From Vampirovibrionales bacterium (GTDB lineage Bacteria; Cyanobacteriota; Vampirovibrionia; Vampirovibrionales; Vampirovibrionaceae): a DNA stretch of 64,000 nucleotides. The notes under the pieces are model-generated. The model had not been told where the DNA came from. It did no database searches and saw nothing but the letters and a program-made list of their open reading frames with translations. Shown piece after piece: positions 44,301 to 52,363 of this stretch. The stretch covers positions 496,001 through 560,000 of the forward strand of contig JADJRF010000005.1 of assembly GCA_016712355.1 (NCBI GenBank). Direction: 5' to 3'. How positions within the stretch are numbered: the stretch's first letter is position 1; each line of letters begins with the position of its first letter. The translations under genes and the position numbers were made by a program.

Positions 44301-44559
44301 CGCCGACTACGTCTTCCTGTATGACCCGTGGTGGAACCCGGCCGCCGAAGATCAGGCTGCGGACCGCGCCCATCGCATCGGCCAGACCAAAACGGTTTTC
44401 GTCTACCGCATGGTCACGCGCGGAACCGTTGAAGAAAAGATCATGAAGCTCAAAGGCCGCAAACGCGATCTGGTCGATTCCATCATTTCCGCCGATCGGG
44501 CCATGGGCAAGCTGCTGTCGTTTGAGGATCTCAAAGACATCCTCACGCCCGACTTCTAA
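41317..44559 (+). CDS. SWIM-domain SNF2/RapA-like helicase
   Basis: A 1080-residue SNF2-superfamily ATPase. Near residue 84 is a SWIM zinc motif (CDCPLEEEWCKHAVSVGL). A long central region with no named domain follows. The motor comprises Walker A DDMGLGKTLQT (near residue 640), DExx-type VILDESQNIKN, LSGTPIENRLLELW, and the C-terminal helicase lobe ending RAHRIGQTK. Such proteins translocate on double-stranded DNA to remove bound proteins; in bacteria some assist RNA polymerase recycling. It is a single gene, 289 nt from the response-regulator gene, with no accessory genes that would indicate a defence system. Confidence 0.93.
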   Translation: MTLQPTTAAVNRTSAQPEILFNFGYIKRHARAGSWRRGYGYFRTRHVTDIRFTETGVQAKVKGKFKESYTINLAFSPQAVAAHCDCPLEEEWCKHAVSVGLECIEQNLWEEFWDIPIEDVTCPAEVVETADDYMGSYRIFLSEKKKKNRISLKFLDRQTGRLVKEIEPLLMRIIEMQGQHALELSEATRREVNVLKFIYQHEQIQAKDGWYHMTPDTAEELFALLAQVEEVCDTDNHRILFESEPLELVMGVNVSMAGNVLVSLHWRRKDPEDAYPLEEVALFSPSCRYGLLKNRLYRLSPSLDALPQKLTRATFTDIRDADGGKFMYEELPKLRRAVAIDETDGALQAALKQRPPQKILNLEMIDPAMLKIRASLEFGYDDATAPYSKATPDTPYIMIVKKSQEKLYWIKRDFKAEQAAYQQLLDGKLDPVQTNYLQAEGDNAIDFYNVSLKKLGDDWTIKTKEGDDFSSLNVADHPLKVCAETDFDESVDHFKMKIFCRLGDDVMDIDDVREQMLQGKKYFLMHGSGYVEIPLAAILQFNRTLQALDAEKMEDADGFDVYRVETFKVGLIGELLEQGVELEMSDKFAQFWKLITSFNTLEDAPIPEKVNADLRPYQKQGFNWLWFLYSYGLNGILADDMGLGKTLQTLVLLQHAKDKDGSKPSLVVCPSSIVYNWVNEARRFTPDLKVVQLTGSDRHLIYRQIEDADLVVTSYALMRRDARALKGYSFRTVILDESQNIKNWESLTAKAAKKLQCNHRLALSGTPIENRLLELWSVFDFLMPKFLYDIDEFRYRYVTPIEERGNIDAERRLKKQVFPFILRRLKQDVAKDLPPKVESLSYCELTEAQQELYLDILEKTRDEVFSQVADRGVDGSQMSIFSALLRLRQICCHPSLLGDELSKGVKESGKFEAIKPMLMEIMEEGGRILFYSQFVEMLKIVRAWLEVEGVRYEYLTGETPSEKRGEIVDRFNRDESIPIFLISLKAGGTGLNLTGADYVFLYDPWWNPAAEDQAADRAHRIGQTKTVFVYRMVTRGTVEEKIMKLKGRKRDLVDSIISADRAMGKLLSFEDLKDILTPDF

Positions 44560-44779
44560 GCGCTCTGGAGCCCCGCTGCCGCCAGAACACAAGACAAGCG
44601 CGCAAATCGGGTTAACGGCGTGATAGCGCCGCATCGGCAGACCTCGTAAAATGGGCAGCGAACGCGCAAAACGCTATTCGCTTTTACACTTGTCGAACAC
44701 ATACAGGGATATAAAAAACCACTTTTCAATTTATTATTACCGTAGTATCTTCTCTTTGAGCCCTGAACCGGACGCCGCC

Positions 44780-46663
44780 ATGACCCGCTCTTCCAAAACC
44801 ATCCTTGGGATTTCCGCCTATTACCACGATAGCGCCGCCGCACTGGTGCGCGATGGCGACATTATCGCCGCTGCGCAAGAAGAGCGGTTCACGCGTAAAA
44901 AGCATGATCCTGGATTTCCGCATCATGCGGCAGCGTATTGCTTGCGTGAGGCTGGCCTGACGCTTGCCGACGTTGACGCGATCGCCTTCTACGACAAGCC
45001 CCTGCTTAAATTCGAGCGACTGCTGGAGACTTATCTGAGCTTTGCGCCTGCAGGGCTCGCCTCATTCTCGTCGGCGATGCCCGTGTGGCTTCGCGAAAAG
45101 CTCTTTCTGAAACGCACATTGAAAAAAGCGCTGGCCGAACTCGGCGCATGCAAGCAAAATGACTTGCCCCCCCTGCTGTTTGGGGATCATCACCGATCTC
45201 ACGCGGCTTCCGCCTTTTACCCCAGCCCATTTGAGTCGGCGGCGGTGTTATGCCTGGATGGCGTCGGAGAGTGGGGCACCACCAGCGCGTGGCTGGGAGA
45301 TGGCGCTGCGCTAACCCCGCTGTGGGAGATTGATTTTCCGCATTCGTTGGGGTTGTTGTACTCTGCTTTTACGTATTTCACGGGGTTTAAAGTCAATTCC
45401 GGCGAATACAAGCTGATGGGGCTTGCGCCCTATGGCGAACCCCGCTATTCGCAACTGATTCGCGATCATCTGATTGACATCAAGCCCGACGGCACGTTTC
45501 GCCTGAATATGGCCTATTTCAATTACGCCACGGGTTTGACGATGACCAACCGGCGTTTTGCAGACCTGTTCGGCGGCCCTGCGCGTCAAGGCGAAGCCTT
45601 GTTGACCCAGCGGGAAATGGACATTGCGCGCTCGATTCAGGATGTGACCGAAGAGGTCGTGCTGCGTCTGGCGCGGACCATGCGTCAGGAAACCGGCCAG
45701 AAAGCGCTTTGTCTGGCGGGCGGCGTTGCCCTTAACTGTGTGGCTAACGGTCGAATTCTGCGCGAAGGCCCGTTTGAGTCGCTATGGATCCAACCGGCGG
45801 CGGGCGATGCCGGCGGCGCGCTGGGCGCGGCGTTGGGCGTATGGCACGAATACTACGGGCAAGAGCGGCCCGCACCCAATCATAACGGCAAGCTGGACGC
45901 CATGAAAGGCTCGTATCTGGGCCCGCGTTTTGCCGACACGGAAATCCGCGAAGCGTTAGACGCCGTGGGCGCGCGTTATACCCAGTTACCGGACGAAGCG
46001 CTATTACCACGTCTGGCGGACATCCTGGCCGATGAACAGGTCGTCGGCTGGTTTCAGGGCCGTATGGAATTTGGCCCGCGCGCTCTGGGCGGCCGCTCGA
46101 TTATCGGCGACGCGCGCAGTCGCAAGATGCAATCGGTGATGAACCTGAAAATCAAGTACCGCGAATCGTTTCGGCCTTTTGCGCCTTCCGTTCTGCGAGA
46201 GCGGGTCGCCGACGTGTTCGAGATGGACGCCGATAGCCCCTATATGCTGCTGGTGGCACCGGTCCGCAAGGATCTGCGCGTCGCCATGAACGCGGAACAG
46301 GAAGCGTTATTCGGTATCGACAAGCTGAACGTACCGCGCTCAACTGTTCCAGCCATCACCCATGTGGATTATTCTGCCCGGGTGCAGACGGTGCATGAAG
46401 GCACAAATCCACGCTACTGGGCATTAATTAAAGCGTTTGAAGCCAAGACCGGCTGTCCAACGATCGTCAACACGTCGTTCAATGTTCGAGGCGAGCCCAT
46501 TGTCTGCACCCCCGCCGACGCTTACCGCTGCTTTATGCGCACCGAGATGGATGCGCTGGTCGTCGAGAATTTCTTACTGCTGAAGAGTGAGCAGCCCGAC
46601 ACCGACCCCAGCGGCAAACTCTGGAAAGATGACGCCTGGAAAAAGGAGTTTGAACTCGACTAA
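44780..46663 (+). CDS. NodU/CmcH-family carbamoyltransferase
   Basis: A 627-residue O-carbamoyltransferase that uses carbamoyl phosphate. The N-terminal Kae1/YrdC-like domain has the metal motif GDHHRSHAASAFYPS and LDGVGEWGTTSAW. The C-terminal carbamoyl-transfer domain contains GRMEFGPRALGGRSIIGDAR and TSFNVRGEPIVCTPADA. The ATG at 44780 is preferred because the family begins LGISAYYHDSAAAL and the longer reading from 44651 is AT-rich leader. The stop shares a base with the next gene's ATG (TAATG). The trio carbamoyltransferase-SxtJ-DUF5989 resembles sxtI-sxtJ-sxtK, though no saxitoxin genes are present. Confidence 0.93.
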   Translation: MTRSSKTILGISAYYHDSAAALVRDGDIIAAAQEERFTRKKHDPGFPHHAAAYCLREAGLTLADVDAIAFYDKPLLKFERLLETYLSFAPAGLASFSSAMPVWLREKLFLKRTLKKALAELGACKQNDLPPLLFGDHHRSHAASAFYPSPFESAAVLCLDGVGEWGTTSAWLGDGAALTPLWEIDFPHSLGLLYSAFTYFTGFKVNSGEYKLMGLAPYGEPRYSQLIRDHLIDIKPDGTFRLNMAYFNYATGLTMTNRRFADLFGGPARQGEALLTQREMDIARSIQDVTEEVVLRLARTMRQETGQKALCLAGGVALNCVANGRILREGPFESLWIQPAAGDAGGALGAALGVWHEYYGQERPAPNHNGKLDAMKGSYLGPRFADTEIREALDAVGARYTQLPDEALLPRLADILADEQVVGWFQGRMEFGPRALGGRSIIGDARSRKMQSVMNLKIKYRESFRPFAPSVLRERVADVFEMDADSPYMLLVAPVRKDLRVAMNAEQEALFGIDKLNVPRSTVPAITHVDYSARVQTVHEGTNPRYWALIKAFEAKTGCPTIVNTSFNVRGEPIVCTPADAYRCFMRTEMDALVVENFLLLKSEQPDTDPSGKLWKDDAWKKEFELD

Positions 46664-47079
46664 TGAGCGCGCATTCCCCCTCTTCCAAGCCTTTAAGTCG
46701 TCGACAACTGCGTGATTTCGGCCTGTTGTTCGCAGGGCTGCTGGCGCTTATGTTCGGCGTCCTGCGCCCGTGGCTGGGGCATCATCCTGCGCCGTCATGG
46801 GTGTTTCCGACCGCCGGCGTGATTGCCGCTCTGGCGCTGATCGTCCCGTCCGCGATGTTCCCCCTGTACTGGACGATGATGCGCATCGGCGATTTTATCG
46901 GCCCCATCGTCTCGCGCGTGATTCTCGCCCTTATGTTTTACGCGGCTGTGCTGCCCATTGGCCTGCTGATGCGCGCCAGCGGCGCCGACCCGATGCGCCG
47001 CAAGCTGGAAGCCCAAGCGGATTCCTATCGCGTCGTCAGCCCACAACGACCCACAACCCATTGGGAGAAACCCTGGTAA
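46663..47079 (+). CDS. SxtJ-family membrane protein
   Basis: A 138-residue membrane protein with three hydrophobic segments (FGLLFAGLLALMFGVL, VIAALALIVPSAMFPLY, VSRVILALMFYAAVLPIGLLM) and a basic, soluble C-terminus. Layout and the DPMRRKLEAQADSY-type ending fit the SxtJ family that accompanies NodU-type carbamoyltransferases in many bacteria; its function is unknown. Start and stop share single bases with both neighbours (TAATG each), so the three genes are translated together. Confidence 0.82.
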   Translation: MSAHSPSSKPLSRRQLRDFGLLFAGLLALMFGVLRPWLGHHPAPSWVFPTAGVIAALALIVPSAMFPLYWTMMRIGDFIGPIVSRVILALMFYAAVLPIGLLMRASGADPMRRKLEAQADSYRVVSPQRPTTHWEKPW

Positions 47080-47231
47080 TGATGGATTTACTCAAAGATC
47101 TGGCGCAATTCTTGAGCGAACGTAAAAAGTTCTGGCTCACACCCATTATTTTGCTGCTGTTGCTGGTGGGCGTTCTCGTCGTACTGGCTCAAGGGACAAT
47201 TGTCGCGCCGTTTATTTATACGCTGTTTTAA
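47079..47231 (+). CDS. DUF5989-family single-span peptide (SxtK-like)
   Basis: A 50-residue membrane peptide: MMDLLKDLAQFLSERKKFWL followed by one long hydrophobic helix ending FIYTLF. This ERKKFWL-helix-APFIYTLF pattern matches DUF5989 proteins, which follow SxtJ and the carbamoyltransferase in many genomes. The ATG overlaps the SxtJ stop (TAATG); a second ATG follows directly. The gene is easy to miss because an overlapping longer frame begins upstream at 46770. Confidence 0.82.
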   Translation: MMDLLKDLAQFLSERKKFWLTPIILLLLLVGVLVVLAQGTIVAPFIYTLF

Positions 47232-47272
47232 ACGCAACCCGCGCGCCCGCGCCCCAAGCAGACGATTCTACG

Positions 47273-47307
47273 AAAAAGGCCCGAATCAACGCGACCCGGG
47301 CCTTTTT
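47273..47307. terminator. Bidirectional intrinsic terminator
   Basis: An 11-bp perfect inverted repeat AAAAAGGCCCG (47273-47283) / CGGGCCTTTTT (47297-47307) with a 13-nt loop, flanked so that both strands get a U-tract. It lies between the convergent DUF5989 and acyl-CoA synthetase genes. Confidence 0.9.
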
Positions 47308-47327
47308 CAGTGTGAAAGCAGCGCGCG

Positions 47328-50126
47328 TTATCGGCAAGCCGCTGGCGCGCGGGTCAGATCCAGTTCTGCGGTCATCTGATCGCGACCGGACTGAGGGCGG
47401 ATTTCGAAGCCGAAGCTCTCGCAAATCGCCTTCATACGGTCATTCTTGTTCAGAATTTCGCCTTTGATCATCGTCAGCTTCTCTTGACGTCCGATTTCGA
47501 TCAACCGTCGCAGCAACTCTTTGCCCAGACCTTTGCCCTGAAGCCGATCAGCAATCAGAACGCGAAAACGGGCTTCTTGAGAGGCTACGCGGCGCTTACT
47601 GAGTCGGGCAATTCCCACAATGGACTGTTCGCCGGTTTTCGGGTCCGCTTCCAGAGCAATCAGGGCAATCTCACGATCGTAATCGTTGGAAGTCACGCGA
47701 GAAAGACGCTCATGGGCTGTGCGCTCGCCAAGGGGCACCAGACGCGAGTACAAATCGACAATCGTCTGATCCGAAAGCAACTGGTGGAAGGTTTTCATTA
47801 AGGGCTCGTCTTCCGGGCGAATGGGGCGGATCACCAAGGGCGCTCCGTCTTTAATCTTATAAGAGCCCACGTATTGCTCTGGATACGGACGAATCGAGGG
47901 AGCCGGCGCCGTGGATAAGTCGACATTGGCTTCATGAAGAATGACGCGCGCATCGAGCGCCGTCAGATGAGAGTCTGAGGCCAGCAGCGGGTTAATTTCG
48001 ATTTCCTTAATCCACGGCTGCTCGACGACCAACTGCGAGAAGCGCACAATGAGCTCTTCTAGCGCGGACTGATTCACAGGCGCGCGGCCACGAACGCCTT
48101 GCAAAGCGTGATAGATTTTGGTGCGCTCAATCATCCGGCGCGCCAGCGTGGAATTCAGCGGGGGCAAGCCATGAGAAATGTCTTTAAAGACCTCTACCAG
48201 TTGACCGCCCGAGCCAAACACCAGCACCGGACCGAATTGAGGATCGATGCTGCTGCCAATGATCAGTTCGTACCCGTCGAGCTTGACCATCGGTTGCACA
48301 GTGACGCCCAGAAAGTCGCTGGGCTTGCCATGGCGCTGCGTCACAGACGCATGCATCTCTTGATACGCCTTGCGCACGGCGTCGGCATTATGGAGATTGA
48401 GCTTGACGCCCCCCACATCGGTCTTGTGGGTAATCGTCTCCGAATGCAGCTTGATGACGACGGGATAGCCGATCGCATCGGCGGCCCGCGCAGCCTCATC
48501 GGCGCTGCGAGCAATTTCTGTTGCGACGGTGGGAATATTGTAGGCCGACAGAATCTGCTTCGACTCCCATTCGGTCAGGATCGTTCGGCCGCCTTTGCGC
48601 GCAGAGTTAAGAATATCTTCGAGTCCTTGCCGTTGCGCATCTTCCAGCGTCCAGTGCGATGCCAGAGAGGGCGTTTCATAGAGCAGGCGCATATTACGAC
48701 CGCGACGGCACATCATGGCAAAGGCCTTGGCAGCATCGTCCGGGTACGGAAAAGTGGGAATGCCCGCATCGTTAAGAATCGCTTCGCCTTCAGCGACGTC
48801 CTGGCCGCCCATCCAGCTCGCCAGAACGGGCTTTTCAACGGCGCGGCGCTGCACAGTTTCGGCCAACAGTTTGGCGGTCGGCGTAGGAGAGGTCATCGCC
48901 TGCGGGGTCAAAATCACCAGTAAGCCGTCGCTATCGGCATCGTCCAGACACACGTCCAAGGCCTGAGCGTAACGTTCGGGGCTGGCGTCACCCAGCACGT
49001 CGACCGGATTGTTATGGCTCCATTGCGGCGGCAGGATTTCGTTGAGCGCTTTCATGGTATCGGGACGCGGCATGGCCAGCTCTCCGCGATTTCCCAGCAG
49101 CGAATCCGTCGCCAGAACGCCCGGGCCGCCAGCGTTGGTGAGAATCGTCAGGCGCGACCCTTTCGGCGTCGGTTGTTTGCCGAGAACTTCGGCCATGGAG
49201 AACAGTTCTTCGATCGAATCGACGCGCAGGACGCCGCAACGACGGAAGGCAGCATCCAGAATCTCATCGCTGCCAGTCATCGAGCCGGTATGAGAAGCCG
49301 CAGCTTTGGCGGCGCCTTCCGTCCTGCCGGGCTTAATCACGATAATCGGTTTACTCAGAGCGACTTCGCGCGCGGCGGACATAAACGAGCGGGCGTTGCC
49401 AATGCTTTCCATGTAGATGACGATACTCTCGGTATTCGGGTCGTCTCCAAGGTAGTAGATCAGATCGCCCCAATCCACGTCCAGCATCGAGCCAATCGAG
49501 ATAAACGAACTGAAGCCGAGGTTGGTTTGCAGGCTCCAGTCCAGAACCGCCGTTCCCAGCGCGCCGCTTTGGCTGATAAAGCCGACTTGCCCCTTCTGGG
49601 CGATGGTTGTCGCGAAGGTCGCATTAAGCCCCGTCACCGGATTCATCACGCCCAGACAGTTGGGCCCGATAATGCGCATATTGGCCGAGCGGGCCGTGGC
49701 CAGAATCTCCTGCTCGAGTTTCTCCCCTTCCGGGCCGACTTCTTTAAATCCGGCGCTGATAATCACGCAGCCTTTGACGCCAGCGGCAACGCAGTCTTTT
49801 ACCAGTCCCGGAGCCGTGGCCGCAGGCGTGACGATGACCGCCAGATCCACGGGTTCGGGCACGTCAGCGATCGAGGGAAAAGCCTGAATACCCAGTACAT
49901 TTTTACGTTTGGGGTTGACCGGGAAAACCGTCCCGCCAAAAGGGCTGCTCAGCAGATTCCACAGCAAGGTGCGGCCTACGCTGCCCTGCTTCTCGGTAGC
50001 GCCGATCACCGCAACATTCTGCGGCAAAAAGATAGCGTCCAGCGGACTGCCGCTGTCCATAAAGATGTTGTGCGTCGGATCCAGTAACGTGGTAGGGGAT
50101 TGGTTAGCGGAAGAGGAAGCGGACAT
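47328..50126 (-). CDS. ADP-forming acyl-CoA synthetase fused to GNAT acetyltransferase
   Basis: A 932-residue protein with, in order: a CoA-binding domain (FLPQNVAVIGATEKQGSVGR), succinyl-CoA-ligase-like domains with the phospho-His region AASHTGSMTGSDEILDAAF, an ATP-grasp domain, and a C-terminal GNAT domain. This is the PatZ/Pat arrangement. In known members the GNAT domain acetylates lysines of metabolic enzymes such as acetyl-CoA synthetase and the ligase-like part is regulatory or vestigial. Alternatively it is an active ADP-forming acyl-CoA synthetase. Start at ATG 50126; a longer frame to 50222 has no family character. Confidence 0.92.
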   Translation of the reverse strand: MSASSSANQSPTTLLDPTHNIFMDSGSPLDAIFLPQNVAVIGATEKQGSVGRTLLWNLLSSPFGGTVFPVNPKRKNVLGIQAFPSIADVPEPVDLAVIVTPAATAPGLVKDCVAAGVKGCVIISAGFKEVGPEGEKLEQEILATARSANMRIIGPNCLGVMNPVTGLNATFATTIAQKGQVGFISQSGALGTAVLDWSLQTNLGFSSFISIGSMLDVDWGDLIYYLGDDPNTESIVIYMESIGNARSFMSAAREVALSKPIIVIKPGRTEGAAKAAASHTGSMTGSDEILDAAFRRCGVLRVDSIEELFSMAEVLGKQPTPKGSRLTILTNAGGPGVLATDSLLGNRGELAMPRPDTMKALNEILPPQWSHNNPVDVLGDASPERYAQALDVCLDDADSDGLLVILTPQAMTSPTPTAKLLAETVQRRAVEKPVLASWMGGQDVAEGEAILNDAGIPTFPYPDDAAKAFAMMCRRGRNMRLLYETPSLASHWTLEDAQRQGLEDILNSARKGGRTILTEWESKQILSAYNIPTVATEIARSADEAARAADAIGYPVVIKLHSETITHKTDVGGVKLNLHNADAVRKAYQEMHASVTQRHGKPSDFLGVTVQPMVKLDGYELIIGSSIDPQFGPVLVFGSGGQLVEVFKDISHGLPPLNSTLARRMIERTKIYHALQGVRGRAPVNQSALEELIVRFSQLVVEQPWIKEIEINPLLASDSHLTALDARVILHEANVDLSTAPAPSIRPYPEQYVGSYKIKDGAPLVIRPIRPEDEPLMKTFHQLLSDQTIVDLYSRLVPLGERTAHERLSRVTSNDYDREIALIALEADPKTGEQSIVGIARLSKRRVASQEARFRVLIADRLQGKGLGKELLRRLIEIGRQEKLTMIKGEILNKNDRMKAICESFGFEIRPQSGRDQMTAELDLTRAPAACR

Positions 50127-50574
50127 AAGAGCGTCAAACCTCAAGTTTCGGTATCGGGCGCAAATACAAAGGGAGTCAGACCGCCAAACAACGCGATTTT
50201 CAGCAAAGCGACGCCCCTTCATGGAGGCGCAGGCTTATCGTCCGAAATCAAAATCAGCGTCTATCAGCAATGTTTAATGGTACGGCAAACACGTCAAATG
50301 TAACATCCTCTGTGCGCAGGGCCGGATCGTAAAGCGCCGTTGTGCTATTTTGGCGGCAGCGCCAGTGAGTGTCGATCCCCGTTGGCCGTTTCTGCATTTT
50401 TATTTGAGTGCGTGAGCGCGCAATCATTTAAGCCCTGCGACTTTAATATAAACGGGTTCGCGTTTGCGCTGTTGCGAGGCGAACGGCCACCACAAGCGCA
50501 AGGGGCGCACGGGGCATCTCCCATCTTTTATAGTCATTATTCTCCGAAGGTTGACACCGAAACGGATTCCCTCT
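50127..50574. other. 448-nt intergenic region between divergent genes
   Basis: This region separates the start of the minus-strand synthetase gene from the plus-strand orphan membrane protein. Both promoters should lie here. I see a TTGACG on the minus strand (50297-50292), a TTGACA at 50551-50556 without a matching -10, and TATAAA/TATAGT-like hexamers near 50450 and 50529 on the plus strand, none in good spacing. No RNA gene, repeat or convincing small ORF was found. Confidence 0.5.
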
Positions 50575-52248
50575 GTGACGTTTTTTCCGGATAGCGCCAA
50601 CGTCTCTGCGTATTGGCCCGCCGCCAGCGGGTATGCGTACGCGCCCGGCTGGCCATATCCGAATCCCAGCGCGCTGACGCCGCCCCGCTCCCATGACGTC
50701 TACTATCCGTCTCTTGCCGCAAGCCGCTTCGCTGCGCCGCCACAAGCGTTATGGCCCCCGCCCCCCGCGGCAGCGCCCTTCCCCCTTCAGGAAGCCCGCG
50801 CGCCGATGCGCCGCGCGGTTGAAAACGCCTTAATCGCCAAGGCCCGGCCCGCCATACCTGCGCCAACCCCTGTCGCCCCCCATGTCGCTACCCGCATCGA
50901 AAAAACGCGCGAACGCGCCAAAACGCCGCCGGGCGCGCATCCCAAAGACTGGAACCTGAGCCTTCTGATTCCGCCGCTGGGCATCGCCAGCGCTCTGGCA
51001 TGGGGCGCCAGCAGTATTGGTGAGCACTCGCTGCAAGCGGGGCACGCTCTGAAGCTGCCGTTTATAAAAACCACTCCCGCCATCGGGCGCTTTCTCACCA
51101 AGATGGCCGTGGCGGCTCCCGCGATTAACGTGGTTTATGGCGGTCTGAATGCCGTCGGCGCCCTGGCTCAGGGCTATGGGATGAGAAGCGTGGCCTTTGG
51201 CGCGTTTTCGCTCTTCAGTCTCGCGCTGGCGCCCAAAATGCTCAAAAACAACCTTAAGGCGCTGGAAATCGGCAAAAAGCTCGCCGAATTGCCGAAGAAT
51301 CCCGGCCTCAAGGCTGAAATCGAAAAACTGGCGCGCGAAGGACTCAAACTACACGACATCTCGTCGTTATATAACGCCGTCGCGCCGATTGGCTTGTTGA
51401 CAGGGTTATTCAGCATTACCAAAGTAGCCCAATCCACGCCCGGTATTCTGGTAGAGCATCCCAAAGGCGACACGATTCGCCATATGACAGAAGAAGCGGC
51501 GCCCGGCCGCAGTTTGGGCGACGTCTTCTGGCGCAATATGCGTCAGGAAATTGACAGCTTTAACGACACGGCGCGTCACAGTTGGCGTAATTTCAAACGG
51601 GCGATGCATGATTTTGGGCGAGCCTTCCGCAATATCAGCAATCCGCCGCCCTATATGCGCGATCAAAGCACTTTTTCGCGTTTTATGGCGCCGATTACCG
51701 ATGGCCCGGCCGTGCCGCTGTTTTATAGTCATGCGACCCTGGGACGCGTCCTCTATTCGGTGATGGCCGCCGCTATGTTCGCCGGGCTCGGGGGCGTGGC
51801 GATTCGATCCAAATCGGTTTATGATGCCGCGCTGAAGGCGATTGGCAAGACGGTTGAAGCGCAGACGCCCCAAGCCCAAAAGCTGAATAAAGGCCTTAGC
51901 GCGCTCCTGGTGTGGGGGAATTTTTCGGGGACTCCCGCCGGACTGTTTACGCGTTTCGGCGACTGGCCGCTTGCGCTCAGTTCGGTCTACCGGACCAGCG
52001 GTTTCGCCTACGGCGCCTCGGCGCTCAGTTCGGCGCTCAAGCTGTCTGGCGTTCAGAAACTGGGTAAGTTTTACCACGAGGGCCATGTGTTTGGATTTGA
52101 CGAGCGCGCCCTGACGAAAATCGGCGCCTTTATCCAGGGCACGTCGTATTTCGTGAATCTGATGCTGAAAAATATGGGCGGATCCGCCGCCACCAGCGCC
52201 CGACTGGGCGAATCGGACCCCGGCGCGCTGGCAATAGCTGCGCATTAA
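50575..52248 (+). CDS. Large orphan protein with hydrophobic segments
   Basis: A 557-residue protein I do not recognise. It likely starts at GTG 50575 (the frame is open to 50464, but the upstream part is compositionally poor); no good Shine-Dalgarno is visible. Residues 1-120 are Pro/Ala/Tyr-rich (SGYAYAPGWPYPNPSALTPP). After that come several Ala/Gly/Leu-rich hydrophobic stretches (LLIPPLGIASALAWGASS, VLYSVMAAAMFAGLGGVAI, LSALLVWGNFSGTPAGLF) that could be amphipathic or membrane helices. The pattern is repetitive (LKLPF..., ALKLSGVQKLGKF). It is not obviously secreted. Possibly a lineage-specific envelope protein. Confidence 0.7.
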   Translation: MTFFPDSANVSAYWPAASGYAYAPGWPYPNPSALTPPRSHDVYYPSLAASRFAAPPQALWPPPPAAAPFPLQEARAPMRRAVENALIAKARPAIPAPTPVAPHVATRIEKTRERAKTPPGAHPKDWNLSLLIPPLGIASALAWGASSIGEHSLQAGHALKLPFIKTTPAIGRFLTKMAVAAPAINVVYGGLNAVGALAQGYGMRSVAFGAFSLFSLALAPKMLKNNLKALEIGKKLAELPKNPGLKAEIEKLAREGLKLHDISSLYNAVAPIGLLTGLFSITKVAQSTPGILVEHPKGDTIRHMTEEAAPGRSLGDVFWRNMRQEIDSFNDTARHSWRNFKRAMHDFGRAFRNISNPPPYMRDQSTFSRFMAPITDGPAVPLFYSHATLGRVLYSVMAAAMFAGLGGVAIRSKSVYDAALKAIGKTVEAQTPQAQKLNKGLSALLVWGNFSGTPAGLFTRFGDWPLALSSVYRTSGFAYGASALSSALKLSGVQKLGKFYHEGHVFGFDERALTKIGAFIQGTSYFVNLMLKNMGGSAATSARLGESDPGALAIAAH

Positions 52249-52363
52249 GGCATTCGGCCCTTCTTGGCGCGCTTGGCGTAGAGGGTCTTCTCACAGTAGA
52301 ATGAGAAAAACGCGATGTCCCTCGATGCCAAATGAGAGGGCCCAATGAGAGGAAAGAGAGTCC

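Noticed and set aside
46770..47231. 153-codon frame spanning SxtJ and its downstream peptide
   Set aside because: Only its last 50 codons, from ATG 47079, look like protein (DUF5989). The upstream part is an out-of-frame reading of the SxtJ gene.
49014..50087. 357-codon plus-strand frame opposite the acyl-CoA synthetase
   Set aside because: Antisense shadow; the real gene carries full-length family motifs.
50340..50594. 84-codon plus-strand frame in the 448-nt intergenic region
   Set aside because: No ribosome site, no domain, atypical composition, and it overlaps the start of the next gene in another frame.
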